Shown piece after piece: positions 9,847-18,449 of a stretch of DNA of 64,000 nt. The stretch comes from Litorimonas sp. (GTDB lineage: Bacteria; Pseudomonadota; Alphaproteobacteria; Caulobacterales; Maricaulaceae). Where the stretch lies: contig JAPYSU010000003.1 of NCBI GenBank assembly GCA_029936425.1, positions 62,001 through 126,000 on the forward strand, read 5' to 3'. Numbering within the stretch: position 1 is the first letter of the stretch; each line of letters begins with the position of its first letter. The notes under the pieces were generated by a model, which saw nothing but the letters and a program-made list of their open reading frames with translations, made no database searches and was not told the DNA's origin. Position numbers and translations under genes: made by a program.

Positions 9847-10028
9847 GCTACTTCCTAATTAATTCCTGTAGCCGACTTCTAAAACTTTGAAATTCCTCTT
9901 GGGTTTTTAGAGGGGCACAATAAGCGTCGCAATTCCTTCATCCTTATTGCAACGGCTATGGCCATGCTCTAAGAGATATTTAATTGGATTCTGGAAACGG
10001 TTTGTAGCCAGGATATTTGGAGGAGCTT

Positions 10029-11144
10029 ATGGGGAAGTGGCTATTAGGGATATTGTTTATAATTATCGGTTCGGCAGCCTATGCGTTAATCATGGGGCCA
10101 AAAATTTCCGAGAATATGAGAGATGATATCCGTACCGCCCTTCAAAGCCAAAACTATGACTGGGCCGGTGTTGATATGGACGGCCATATAGCAACCATAA
10201 TTGGTGAGGCCCCCTCGAATGATATAGCTCGCGCCGCAGTCGAAACGGCTCAGCGTACTGTTTGTTCTGATTGTCAGGCGAACAAACCTTGGCACCGCGT
10301 TTTAAGTGATATTGATATTAGATCGGTTGAGCAGGCTCAAACTGTTGAAACGGAACAGACTTCGGCGCCGTTACAATCTCCGTACACATTTAGCATTACA
10401 AAGTCTGAGAACGGAAATGTAACTCTCGGCGGTTTTGTGAGTAATGCCCAAGAGCGCGAGAGTGTTCTGGCAAAAGCCAATGCTGCTTTTTCGGAGACTG
10501 TACAGAACAGCGGAATTGAAATTGCCAGCGGAGCTCCCGATGAAAATTGGGCAAGCCTTATTGAAGGCGGAATTGAAGAGTTGGCTCTTATGGAAAACGG
10601 ACGATTTCAAATTGAAAATAATAATTTTCTAATTCATGGCCAGGCAAATTCGGCAGATATTCGCGAACGTGTAAATAGTTTCGCATCCGGCGTGCCCGCT
10701 ATTTATAATGGCGCCTCCAATATCAATGTTCCCAATCTGGCTTCTGATACAGTGGGCCAAGTCGAGTCGCAGGCGATTTGCCAAACTCTTTTTGATGATT
10801 TGAATGAAGGGACCAAGATCGAATTTCCGTCCGGACAGTCTGAAATCACTGGAAATTCAAGTTTTGATCTGCTCGCGGAAATTGCCGCCGCCGCCAATCA
10901 GTGCCAAAGCTTTCGTATACAGATTGATGGCTATACGGATAATACTGGCGATGATGATAAGAATCAGCAATTATCAGAACGTCGGGCCAACCGCGTTCTT
11001 GCGTTTTTGACCCAACAGGGTGTTGACCGCAACCGTATGTCGGCAACAGGACATGGGTCGTCAGATCCGATTGGCGATAATGCCACAGCGGAAGGCCAAG
11101 AAATGAACCGCCGTACTACCTTTACGCTAACACAGGCTGAATAG
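10029..11144 (+). CDS. BON/OmpA-domain envelope protein
   Basis: About 371 residues. An N-terminal hydrophobic segment (WLLGILFIIIGSAAYALIM) is followed by BON-like repeats (residues about 30-230) and a C-terminal OmpA peptidoglycan-binding domain with IQIDGYTDNTGDDDKNQQLS and ERRANRVLAFL...GHGSSDPI. The OmpA domain binds diaminopimelate in peptidoglycan, so the protein probably links the inner membrane or periplasm to the wall. The ATG at 10029 is chosen because TTGGAGGAG lies eight bases upstream; an in-frame ATG at 10017 falls in front of that site. The lysine-rich DUF2853 gene starts 34 bases after and may be cotranscribed. Confidence 0.88.
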   Translation: MGKWLLGILFIIIGSAAYALIMGPKISENMRDDIRTALQSQNYDWAGVDMDGHIATIIGEAPSNDIARAAVETAQRTVCSDCQANKPWHRVLSDIDIRSVEQAQTVETEQTSAPLQSPYTFSITKSENGNVTLGGFVSNAQERESVLAKANAAFSETVQNSGIEIASGAPDENWASLIEGGIEELALMENGRFQIENNNFLIHGQANSADIRERVNSFASGVPAIYNGASNINVPNLASDTVGQVESQAICQTLFDDLNEGTKIEFPSGQSEITGNSSFDLLAEIAAAANQCQSFRIQIDGYTDNTGDDDKNQQLSERRANRVLAFLTQQGVDRNRMSATGHGSSDPIGDNATAEGQEMNRRTTFTLTQAE

Positions 11145-11178
11145 ACCCGCCTGATCCACTCATACAGGAGACATTTAA

Positions 11179-12183
11179 ATGAACCTTACATACATAATCG
11201 GATATCTAATCGTGCCCATGGTTTTTGCGGCGCTGTTTGGGCTATTTCTCGGATGGCTCTTTTTTCGTGGAAAAAAACAGGAAGGCGACCTTTCAGTTGA
11301 AGGTGAAAAAGCTCTCCGGGCCGAAGCCGATAAATTGCGAACTGAAAACCAGGCTCTAAAAGGCCGGTTGTCAGCTCACGAAACAGAAGTCAGTGACCTG
11401 AAAGGAAAACTGGCAGCCAGAGAAACAGGTGCGGCGGCGTCTAGTTCGTTAGACAAAAGCGGTGATGATGATGAGAATTACGCACTAGAGTGGCGCAATC
11501 GCTATTTGGCCGCGCGGGTGAAGTACCTGGAAGGTCGTTTGTCTGAAGCACCTAAGTCTTCTGCAAAGAAAGCACCAGCTAAGAAAGCCAAAGCCAAGAC
11601 AAGCGCGAGTAAAAAACCCGCAACCAAGAAAGCTGCAGCTAAAAAAACGACAGCTAAAAAAAGCACGGCGAAAAAGTCTACTTCAAAAGCGGTAGCCTCT
11701 ACAGCCTCAAAAACCAAATCTGCGCCTGCTACGAAAGCCAAGCGCAAGCCTGGCCCTAAGCCTGGTACAAAGCGGGGCGAGCTGACTGCGTCCGGTAAGC
11801 CTCGTAAAAAGCCTGGGCCAAAGCCGGGGTCAACTCGCGCTAAGAAACCAAAGGTCAGCAAAGAGGAGGAGGCTTTTGAAAAATACTACACCAATGTGAA
11901 AAAGTATGACGCGAAAGCAAAGCGTAAAACTGTCGAAAATATTGTGAAATATTGTGGTGTTGCTTTGCAGTCACGCGATAGCTCACTTGTTGCGTGTTCG
12001 GATGAAGCAGAGTTGAAGCGCGTCGCAGATGGATTCGTTACCAAGAAATTGGAAAAGGATTCCGGGCAAATGGAGCTGGTCAAAGACGTCTGTCAGGAAA
12101 TGAAAGGCGAGCGATTCAAATCACGCGTGACTTTCTATTACCTTGCGGCAAAGAAAGCCCGGAAAATAAGCCTGTTTAACTAA
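11179..12183 (+). CDS. Membrane-anchored, histone-H1-like, AT-hook, DUF2853 fusion protein
   Basis: 334 residues with four visible parts. Residues about 1-30 form a transmembrane segment (VPMVFAALFGLFLGWLFFRG). Residues 35-120 are a charged coiled coil with Leu/Ala heptads. Residues 125-225 are a lysine/alanine-rich tract like histone H1 or HU tails (AAKKTTAKKSTAKKST) containing two KPGPKPG units that look like AT-hooks. The last 100 residues match DUF2853 (KYCGVALQSRDSSLVACSD). The combination suggests a membrane-tethered DNA-binding protein, perhaps acting in nucleoid positioning; this is inference. It follows the OmpA gene and ends before a strong terminator. Confidence 0.75.
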   Translation: MNLTYIIGYLIVPMVFAALFGLFLGWLFFRGKKQEGDLSVEGEKALRAEADKLRTENQALKGRLSAHETEVSDLKGKLAARETGAAASSSLDKSGDDDENYALEWRNRYLAARVKYLEGRLSEAPKSSAKKAPAKKAKAKTSASKKPATKKAAAKKTTAKKSTAKKSTSKAVASTASKTKSAPATKAKRKPGPKPGTKRGELTASGKPRKKPGPKPGSTRAKKPKVSKEEEAFEKYYTNVKKYDAKAKRKTVENIVKYCGVALQSRDSSLVACSDEAELKRVADGFVTKKLEKDSGQMELVKDVCQEMKGERFKSRVTFYYLAAKKARKISLFN

Positions 12184-12231
12184 GGTCGAACAACGCCCGG
12201 ATTTAAATCCGCGTTTATTTTACGCTAAAGG

Positions 12232-12256
12232 CCCGCTTTTTAAGCGGGTTTTTTTA
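12232..12256 (+). terminator. Rho-independent terminator after the DUF2853 gene
   Basis: CCCGCTT and AAGCGGG form a perfect 7-bp stem with a 3-base loop at 12232-12248, followed directly by eight or so T residues. It lies 49 bases after the stop at 12183 and separates this unit from the endolysin/holin pair. Confidence 0.9.
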
Positions 12257-12268
12257 TTCCGTCTCTGC

Positions 12269-12733
12269 TTGATGAAACAGGCCTATATTGTGTTCATGAA
12301 AACACAGGCTGAAACTATACGGGTGCAAGACAAGGATCGATTTTCACATCAATTGTGGAATACGGATCGTTGGCCAAATTTCTCGCCCGCTGAATTATCA
12401 TGTCGCCATTGCGGGGAAAGCTATCATTGGCCGGAATTTGTTGATCGCCTGCAATGTCTTCGCGATGAAATAAAGAAACCCCTCTACATATTATCTGGCC
12501 ATCGTTGTGCGCTGCATAATGCTCGAGTCGGGGGCGCGCCGCTGTCTCAACACCTCAAACTCGCAGCCGATATAAGTCTCCGGGATATTAATCGGGTTCA
12601 ATTGCGGGACGCGGCAAAGCGCATAGGGTTTTCCGGCTTTGGATATTATTCTACTTTTCTTCATCTTGATTTAGGACGGCCCCGCCATTGGGTAGGTTCT
12701 GAGAAAGCGAGGCAATTATGGCAAATGCACTAA
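12269..12733 (+). CDS. M15-family (M15_3) peptidoglycan peptidase, endolysin-like
   Basis: Up to 154 residues; the true start may be ATG 12299 (MKTQAETIRV), since no clear ribosome-binding site marks the first codons. The zinc-peptidase pattern is visible as SGHRCALHNARVGG, SQHLKLAADIS (H...D) and FLHLDLGRPRHW (HxD-type C-terminal ligand). An N-terminal zinc-knuckle-like CRHCGESYHWP precedes it. M15_3 enzymes cut peptidoglycan cross-bridges or stem peptides and are common as phage endolysins. The next gene overlaps by 16 bases and encodes a holin-like membrane protein, so the two look like a lysis cassette without any other phage gene nearby. Confidence 0.8.
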   Translation: MMKQAYIVFMKTQAETIRVQDKDRFSHQLWNTDRWPNFSPAELSCRHCGESYHWPEFVDRLQCLRDEIKKPLYILSGHRCALHNARVGGAPLSQHLKLAADISLRDINRVQLRDAAKRIGFSGFGYYSTFLHLDLGRPRHWVGSEKARQLWQMH

Positions 12734-13182
12734 CCCTTGGACTGGACGCTGCAGCGGGAGGATTATTCGGAATAGTTGGGACAGCTTTGGGCCGACTAGC
12801 GGGTTATTTTGAACGTAAGCAACAAAATACTCAGGAACGTGCGCGGTGGGGGCATGAATATAAGCTTCATGAACTCAATATGGCTGCGAGGCACCAGGAA
12901 ACGGAACTTGAATTGGCGCTGACGGCTCAGCAAGGATCCTGGGCGGGGTTGGAGGCTTCGATCAAGGCGGAGGCCGCATTGGGAAAAGCTAGTCAATGGG
13001 TGGTGAATATTTTGCGCCTTGTCAGACCCCTCATCACGCTCTCGCTCTGGTGCATTACAGTTATCATATTTCTCAAGACTGAGGATGATGCGATAATTGA
13101 AGCCGCCGTTTTTGCGGCGACGGCGGCGACTCTCTGGTGGTTCGGGGACCGAGCTCCGAAAACCTCTTCTCGCTTTTCCTAA
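12718..13182 (+). CDS. Holin-like (3TM-type) membrane protein
   Basis: 154 residues. An N-terminal small-residue hydrophobic segment (GLFGIVGTALGRLAGYF) is followed by a charged amphipathic helical region rich in Gln and Glu, then two transmembrane segments near the C-terminus (VVNILRLVRPLITLSLWC and AAVFAATAATLWWFGDRA). This layout, including the RP in the second segment and the WFGDR end, resembles the 3TM holins found in phages and in gene transfer agent lysis cassettes. It overlaps the endolysin-like gene by 16 bases, so the two are translated together. It would open the inner membrane for the endolysin. Assignment is by layout, not by a strong motif. Confidence 0.65.
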   Translation: MANALTLGLDAAAGGLFGIVGTALGRLAGYFERKQQNTQERARWGHEYKLHELNMAARHQETELELALTAQQGSWAGLEASIKAEAALGKASQWVVNILRLVRPLITLSLWCITVIIFLKTEDDAIIEAAVFAATAATLWWFGDRAPKTSSRFS

Positions 13183-13194
13183 GGAATAGAGAAA

Positions 13195-14424
13195 TTACTC
13201 TGCGATGAGATAATTCTGCATGCCCATCGCCGAGAGAAAGATTAGAATTGAAATCATAACCGTCAGGTAAATTCCCGCAATAGAATAGGTGGCCCACACC
13301 GTTTTAATAGGGCCTCTTTTGAACATATGTTTCAAACTAAGAGGCAAGTAGAAAAAGAGATAGGTCGTGAAAATGAGAAATATCAGACCGCCAGCGAGAA
13401 ATGGTAACCGGCCTAAGATCAATCCCATCAATAAGAGGAAAAAGATAACTGCATGGATATAGGCTGTGTGGACAAGGTGATCGTAGAGAAACGCATTCCC
13501 CCGGCCTCTGATGAAGAGGGCGCCGAGGAACATTATGAAGGGCATCATGACAAACATGATCCGAGGGATGTATTTTGAGAAGGTCTCGTTGAAATCGGAG
13601 GGATCGCGCATAAATTGAATAACGCCGTCTCGAAATGAGTTTCCAGTGAGATCAACTTCCTGATTGTTCAGTATTATGCGGTTTGGTCTATTTATCTCCG
13701 TAACCGTTACATCCTCTATGAATTCATCGTTTTCTCTTGATGTTTGTACAGTTTCTGAGTCGACATTTTCCCGGTTGGCGGTTGGTGTCGACTTTGCCGA
13801 TTTCTCGGCGCCTATTCTTTCAAAAACCAATCCGCCATTGGAGAACTTCATACTATGGTCTTCATTGTCAAAGACCATCTGGATGTATTCAAAGTTTCTT
13901 TCTGAATTTCGTTTGTCAATTTGAGCCTTGGTTTCAAACATTGTCATAGCAAGAGTCATTTTCAAATCTTCAAGGGCTATGTCGTCAGCTGACTTTTCGA
14001 TGGAGTCTTTGGGTCTGACATTCATATCCAGACTAACAATTTGGGTTTGCGTAATGGCCAGATAACCAAAGAGCAGCAAGCTCATTGCCAGATAGATTCT
14101 GACGGGGCTGCTCCACTTTGTGCGCTTGCCATTAGCATATTCTCGTGCAACCCGGCCGGGTCTGAAAAGAAGCGCAAACCAGGTCTGCCACATCCGGGAA
14201 TCGAGAGAGAAAACAGAGGCGATCCCTTCTTTGGCCAAGGCAAAAATGGAGCGTCGATAGTCATCATTTTTTTGACCACAGTCCTTGCAATACAATCCTT
14301 TGATTGGCGAGCCACAAGAAAAACATGTCTCGCTTTGATTTTTGTTGGGAACTTTATCTCGGTCGAGCACACTAGTGGCTAGTAAGGCTTCAACTTCTAT
14401 CGATTCTGATGAGGTGCTATTCAC
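13195..14424 (-). CDS. DUF3667 zinc-ribbon membrane protein
   Basis: 409 residues. A zinc ribbon lies near residues 34-55 (CFSCGSPIKGLYCKDCGQKN, four Cys), followed by the DUF3667 signature with LDSRMWQTWFALLFRPGRVA and NGKRTKWSSPVRIYLAMSLL. A polar, variable stretch of about 130 residues separates the first membrane segment from four or five C-terminal hydrophobic segments. The function of DUF3667 is unknown; the RPG...GKR.....P...Y pattern is conserved in the family. It is convergent with the holin-like gene and divergent from the SDR operon, with a 125-base promoter gap on the right. Confidence 0.85.
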   Translation of the reverse strand: MNSTSSESIEVEALLATSVLDRDKVPNKNQSETCFSCGSPIKGLYCKDCGQKNDDYRRSIFALAKEGIASVFSLDSRMWQTWFALLFRPGRVAREYANGKRTKWSSPVRIYLAMSLLLFGYLAITQTQIVSLDMNVRPKDSIEKSADDIALEDLKMTLAMTMFETKAQIDKRNSERNFEYIQMVFDNEDHSMKFSNGGLVFERIGAEKSAKSTPTANRENVDSETVQTSRENDEFIEDVTVTEINRPNRIILNNQEVDLTGNSFRDGVIQFMRDPSDFNETFSKYIPRIMFVMMPFIMFLGALFIRGRGNAFLYDHLVHTAYIHAVIFFLLLMGLILGRLPFLAGGLIFLIFTTYLFFYLPLSLKHMFKRGPIKTVWATYSIAGIYLTVMISILIFLSAMGMQNYLIAE

Positions 14425-14549
14425 AGTTATTTCCCCGCTCTCCGTCTGCGCAGTATAAGGTGTTTTTCAAAAGCGTGAACCCGTAAACAGGGAAGAAACG
14501 TTACTGGGAAATCACTTGCTCGTCCTCATCTGTTCCGTAAGGTAAAATT

Positions 14550-15335
14550 ATGTTCAAAAATCAGATTATTGCCATCACCGGAGCTAAAGGCGGCATCGGC
14601 CGTGCGATAGCTGAAATGTATATTGCCAATGGCGCAAAAGTCGCCATCAGCGATTATGTCGAGTGCTCTGAAACCGCAAAGGAGATTGGGGCAAAGGGTT
14701 ATGTGTGCGACGTCAGTAACGAAGACTCGGTTAAAAAATTTATTGCGTCTGTAGAAGCCGACCTCGGTCCAATTGACACCTATGTTTCAAATGCGGGAGT
14801 GGGTTCCGGTAATGGACGCTATGTGGCTAAGGCCAGCAATGAGAGTTGGGAGCAGGCGTGGCAAATTAATGTCATGGGGTCAGTTTATGCGGCGCGGGCC
14901 CTTATGCCGTCTTGGGTCGAACGGGGCTCCGGACGCTTCATTGTGACAGCTTCTGCGGCAGGTCTTTTAAATCAGATTGGCAGCGCCTCTTATACGACCA
15001 CAAAACACGCCGCAGTCGCGTTTGCGGAATCGGTCGCGATTGAACACGGCGCTGACGGCATTAAAGCAAATTGTATTTGCCCCCAATATGTTCGTTCGGA
15101 CATGACCAAAGGCATGCCGATGGCAGAGAATAGCCAAGACGGATATCTTGAGCCGTCAGACGTCGCCAACGCTTTGAAAGCGGCTATCGAAAAAGACCAA
15201 TTCTATGTTTTCCCGCATGAGGTCGTTCAGGAATATTTCGTAAACCGAGCCAGATTCCCCGATGCTTATCTGGAGGGTATGGGAAAGCTGAAACAAAAAG
15301 TCGGCGACGCTTTCGCTGCGGCAAAAACTAAATAG
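14550..15335 (+). CDS. Short-chain dehydrogenase/reductase, first gene of acyl-CoA operon
   Basis: 261 residues. The Rossmann motif GAKGGIGRAIA sits near residue 11, the SNAG strand near residue 80, and the catalytic Ser...Tyr-x3-Lys as ASYTTTKHAA near residue 150. The acidic residue after beta-2 (ISDYVE) suggests NAD rather than NADP. It is an oxidoreductase for an alcohol or 3-hydroxyacyl substrate. It starts a run of four same-strand genes (SDR, SDR, phosphotransferase, acyl-CoA dehydrogenase) that commonly occur together in alphaproteobacterial fatty-acid or polyketide-like degradation loci. Confidence 0.88.
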   Translation: MFKNQIIAITGAKGGIGRAIAEMYIANGAKVAISDYVECSETAKEIGAKGYVCDVSNEDSVKKFIASVEADLGPIDTYVSNAGVGSGNGRYVAKASNESWEQAWQINVMGSVYAARALMPSWVERGSGRFIVTASAAGLLNQIGSASYTTTKHAAVAFAESVAIEHGADGIKANCICPQYVRSDMTKGMPMAENSQDGYLEPSDVANALKAAIEKDQFYVFPHEVVQEYFVNRARFPDAYLEGMGKLKQKVGDAFAAAKTK

Positions 15336-15361
15336 CACACTTCCACTTAACGGGAAAAATT

Positions 15362-16123
15362 ATGACGAAGAGATTTGATTTATCCGGCAAAGTTGCTTTG
15401 ATCGCGGGCGCGTCCCGCGGCATTGGAGAGGCTGTCGCGCACGGCTTGGCAGAGCACGGCGCAACAGTTATTTGTTCGAGCCGGAAACAAGCTGACTGCG
15501 AGAAAGTTGCGGAGGCTATTCGGGAGAAGGGCGGGCAAGCTGTCTCCGCGGAGCTTCATCTGGGGGAGCTCGATCATCACGACAAAGTCCTCGCCATGAT
15601 TGAAAAAGACTATGGACGGCTTGATGTCCTGGTCAATAACGGCGCCACCAGCCCGCATTTTGGCCCCGCCCATGAAGCCAGTGAAGGCGCGTTTGATAAG
15701 ACGATAGAAGTGAATACGCGGGGCCCGTATTTCCTGACAACCAAAGCTTATAAGCTGCTTAAGGCAGATGGCGGCGGTTCCGTGATCAATGTTGCCTCTA
15801 TTGACGGGCTGCAACCGGCTGAGTTCCGTGTGATCTACGGGATGAGCAAAGCGGCCCTGATTGCCATGACCAAGGGCTTGGCGAAAGAATATTCTCAACA
15901 CGGCGTTCGCGTAAACGCGCTTCTGCCTGGCTTTACCGATACGAAACTCGCCAGTGCCTTGAAAGACAATCCGGCCATGGATGTTTACGTCAAAATGAAT
16001 TTGGCAATTAAACGCATGGCCCAGCCTGAAGAAATGGTGGGCGCGGTGCTTTATATGGCGTCGGATGAATCAAGTTACTACACAGGTCAATCCATGATCG
16101 TCGATGGGGGCGCCGTCATTTAA
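15362..16123 (+). CDS. Short-chain dehydrogenase/reductase, second in operon
   Basis: 253 residues with GASRGIGEAVA (cofactor loop), NNGAT in place of the usual NNAG, catalytic Ser in NVASIDG and YGMSKAA (Tyr-x3-Lys). The C-terminus YYTGQSMIVDGGAVI is the standard SDR end. The Arg after beta-2 (SSRKQ) suggests NADP preference, unlike its neighbour. Its stop TAA shares a base with the ATG of the phosphotransferase gene (TAATG), which indicates translational coupling. It probably works on a hydroxyacyl intermediate in the same pathway as the dehydrogenase downstream. Confidence 0.9.
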   Translation: MTKRFDLSGKVALIAGASRGIGEAVAHGLAEHGATVICSSRKQADCEKVAEAIREKGGQAVSAELHLGELDHHDKVLAMIEKDYGRLDVLVNNGATSPHFGPAHEASEGAFDKTIEVNTRGPYFLTTKAYKLLKADGGGSVINVASIDGLQPAEFRVIYGMSKAALIAMTKGLAKEYSQHGVRVNALLPGFTDTKLASALKDNPAMDVYVKMNLAIKRMAQPEEMVGAVLYMASDESSYYTGQSMIVDGGAVI

Positions 16124-17187
16124 TGGCTGAGATTAATCCAACAGTAGAGGTTCGCAAAGGCGAAGAGCTGGATATCGACGCGATAGATACGGTTTTGAAA
16201 AAAGCGCTGCCTGATTTGAAAGGGAAGCCTGAGGTTACACAATATCCTTCTGGCGCATCCAATCTGACCTATGCGCTGGATTATCCGGAGCGGCGAATGG
16301 TTTTACGGCGTCCGCCTTTCGGGGATAAACCTAAATCCGGCCATGACATGAGCCGCGAATATAAAGTGATGAGCGGTTTGAAAGGAGAAGTTCCTGTTCC
16401 TGACACGCTTTATTATACGGATGATCCCTCCATTATCGGAGCCGAATTTTATGTCATGGATCGATCCGAAGGCCCGCTGATCCACAATATGATTCCAAAA
16501 GAATGGGGCTGGTCGGAAAAAGAAACACGCCAGCTTTGCGAGAATTTTTTCCAGACCCTAGTCGACCTTCACAGCGTGGACTATGAGGCCGTCGGCCTTG
16601 GAGATTTCGGAAAACCTCAAGGCTATGTGAACCGACAAATTACCGGGTGGAATCGCCGATTTGAAGCCGCTTGGACGGACGACATTGAAAAGTTTGAAGA
16701 TGTTCAGAGCTGGCTCGTGGATAACATGCCCGCAAAGGAACGCGGCGCGGCAATTATTCACGGTGATTACCGTATTGATAATTGCATTTTGAAAGCCAGT
16801 GACCCGACTCAGATTGAGGCGATATTGGATTGGGAAATTTCTGCGCTTGGCGATCCAATGATGGATTTGGGCAATACGCTTGCGTACTGGATTCATGCGG
16901 ACGATCCGCCCTTTATGCAAATGATGGTGCGGCAGCCCTCCGGCGCGCCGGGTATGATGACGCGACAGGAAATTCTGGATTTTTATGCAGAAAAAACCGG
17001 AGCGGATGTTTCGGGCTTCCAATTCTATTACGTATACGGAATTTGGCGTTTGGCGGTTATCATCCAGCAAATTTATGCGAGATTTTATCGCGGGCAAAAC
17101 GACAATCCAAGATTCAAAGACTACGGACAAATGACAAGTGCTCTCGGGCAACTTGCCAGACTGAAAATTAAAACAGGCGAATTGTAA
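16123..17187 (+). CDS. Acyl-CoA-dehydrogenase-associated phosphotransferase (ACAD10-N-like)
   Basis: 354 residues with the aminoglycoside/choline kinase fold. Visible are the nucleotide-binding strand MVLRRPPFGDK, the catalytic loop IHGDYRIDNCI (HGDxxxDN) and the metal-binding ILDWEISALGDPMMDLG. This subgroup is usually found beside acyl-CoA dehydrogenases, and its mammalian relative is the kinase part of ACAD10/11, which phosphorylates 4-hydroxy fatty acyl-CoA so that the dehydrogenase domain can act on it. The same role is likely here because the acyl-CoA dehydrogenase gene starts 10 bases downstream. Confidence 0.88.
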   Translation: MAEINPTVEVRKGEELDIDAIDTVLKKALPDLKGKPEVTQYPSGASNLTYALDYPERRMVLRRPPFGDKPKSGHDMSREYKVMSGLKGEVPVPDTLYYTDDPSIIGAEFYVMDRSEGPLIHNMIPKEWGWSEKETRQLCENFFQTLVDLHSVDYEAVGLGDFGKPQGYVNRQITGWNRRFEAAWTDDIEKFEDVQSWLVDNMPAKERGAAIIHGDYRIDNCILKASDPTQIEAILDWEISALGDPMMDLGNTLAYWIHADDPPFMQMMVRQPSGAPGMMTRQEILDFYAEKTGADVSGFQFYYVYGIWRLAVIIQQIYARFYRGQNDNPRFKDYGQMTSALGQLARLKIKTGEL

Positions 17188-17197
17188 GGGAAAGATT

Positions 17198-18445
17198 ATG
17201 GCAGTCATGGATTTGGGCATGAGCGAGCGCGTAAAGCCGCTCGTCGAAAAAGTACGCGATATGGTTCAGAATGAAATTCTGGACGCTGATGCAGAGTATC
17301 ATGCAGAGGTCGGAAAAGCCGGTGACCGTTTCAAATTCACAGATCGGCAAAATGAAATTCGTGAGGGTTTGAAAGCCAAAGCGAAAGAGCAGGGGCTATG
17401 GAATTTCTGGCTTACTGATTCAAAACGCGGGTATGGTCTCTCGACGGTTGAATATGCGTATCTAGCTGAGCAGATGGGCTGGTGCACATTGGCCCCGGAA
17501 GTGTTTAATTGCTCTGCCCCGGACACAGGGAATATGGAAGTCCTGGAGCGCTACGGTACGGATGAACATAAGGAAAAGTGGCTTAAGCCGCTTCTGGAAG
17601 GAGAAATCCGTTCCGCCTTTTTGATGACAGAGCCTGATGTGGCGTCCTCTGATGCGACCAACCTCGACTTCAAGGCCGAGAAAGATGGAGATGAGTGGGT
17701 CTTTAACGGCGAAAAATACTGGTCTTCCGGCGCCGGCGATCCGCGGTGCGAGGTCTATATTTTAATGGCCCGGACTGCGGCGCGCGATAGTGGTGTCCCG
17801 CGTCATGGCCAGCATTCCATGTTCGCGATTGAAGCTGACTTGCCTGGCGTAGAAATTCTTCGTCCCATGACGGTTTTTGGCCATGATGATGCCCCGCACG
17901 GTCACATGCATATTAAATTTACGAATGTACGCGTCCCAGCCAGCGCTCTTCTGATTGGAGAAGGCCGTGGGTTTGAGGTCAGCCAAGGCCGCCTCGGGCC
18001 GGGTCGTATCCATCACTGCATGCGTGCCGTGGGACAGGCAGAACGCGCCCTGAAACTGATGTGCGAGCGATCTTTGAGCCGAACGGCCTTTGGTCGTCCT
18101 CTGGCGAAACTTGGCGCGAATTATGATATTATTGCGGAGTGCCGGATTGCGATTGAACAGGCTAGGTTACTTTGTCTGAAAGCGGCTTGGATGATGGACC
18201 AGGGCGATTCCCGGGCGGCGGCGCCTTATATTTCCCAGATCAAAGTGGCCGCGCCAAACATGGCGCTCAAGGTGATAGATGAGGCTATGCAGATGTTTGG
18301 CGGAACTGGCGTCTCGCAAGATACGCCGCTTGCGGATATGTATGCCGGGATGCGAACGCTTCGTTTTGCTGACGGCCCTGATGCGGTTCACCGTATGCAG
18401 GTCGCGCGAAAAGAGCTAAAGCCTTATACAAACACAAAGGTCTAA
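17198..18445 (+). CDS. Acyl-CoA dehydrogenase
   Basis: 415 residues, full length for the family. The FAD/substrate regions are present: AFLMTEPDVASSDATN, VFNGEKYWSSGAGDP, the mid-domain PHGHMHIKFTNVRVP, and the C-terminal helical domain with RTAFGRPLAKLG and EAMQMFGGTGVSQDTPLA. The sequence resembles the ACAD11-type group that pairs with the phosphotransferase encoded just before it. It probably carries out alpha,beta-desaturation, or processing of phosphorylated 4-hydroxyacyl-CoA, in fatty-acid breakdown. YajQ begins four bases after its stop and may share the transcript. Confidence 0.92.
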   Translation: MAVMDLGMSERVKPLVEKVRDMVQNEILDADAEYHAEVGKAGDRFKFTDRQNEIREGLKAKAKEQGLWNFWLTDSKRGYGLSTVEYAYLAEQMGWCTLAPEVFNCSAPDTGNMEVLERYGTDEHKEKWLKPLLEGEIRSAFLMTEPDVASSDATNLDFKAEKDGDEWVFNGEKYWSSGAGDPRCEVYILMARTAARDSGVPRHGQHSMFAIEADLPGVEILRPMTVFGHDDAPHGHMHIKFTNVRVPASALLIGEGRGFEVSQGRLGPGRIHHCMRAVGQAERALKLMCERSLSRTAFGRPLAKLGANYDIIAECRIAIEQARLLCLKAAWMMDQGDSRAAAPYISQIKVAAPNMALKVIDEAMQMFGGTGVSQDTPLADMYAGMRTLRFADGPDAVHRMQVARKELKPYTNTKV

Positions 18446-18449
18446 TAAA

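Noticed and set aside
11502..11861. Minus-strand frame rich in Ala, Val, Leu and Phe that looks like a membrane protein
   Set aside because: It is the antisense of the lysine-rich AAG/AAA/GCT codons of the DUF2853 fusion protein, which naturally reads as hydrophobic residues.
12269..14424. Possible prophage around the endolysin-holin pair
   Set aside because: No capsid, tail, terminase, integrase or phage regulator genes lie nearby; only the two lysis-like genes support it.
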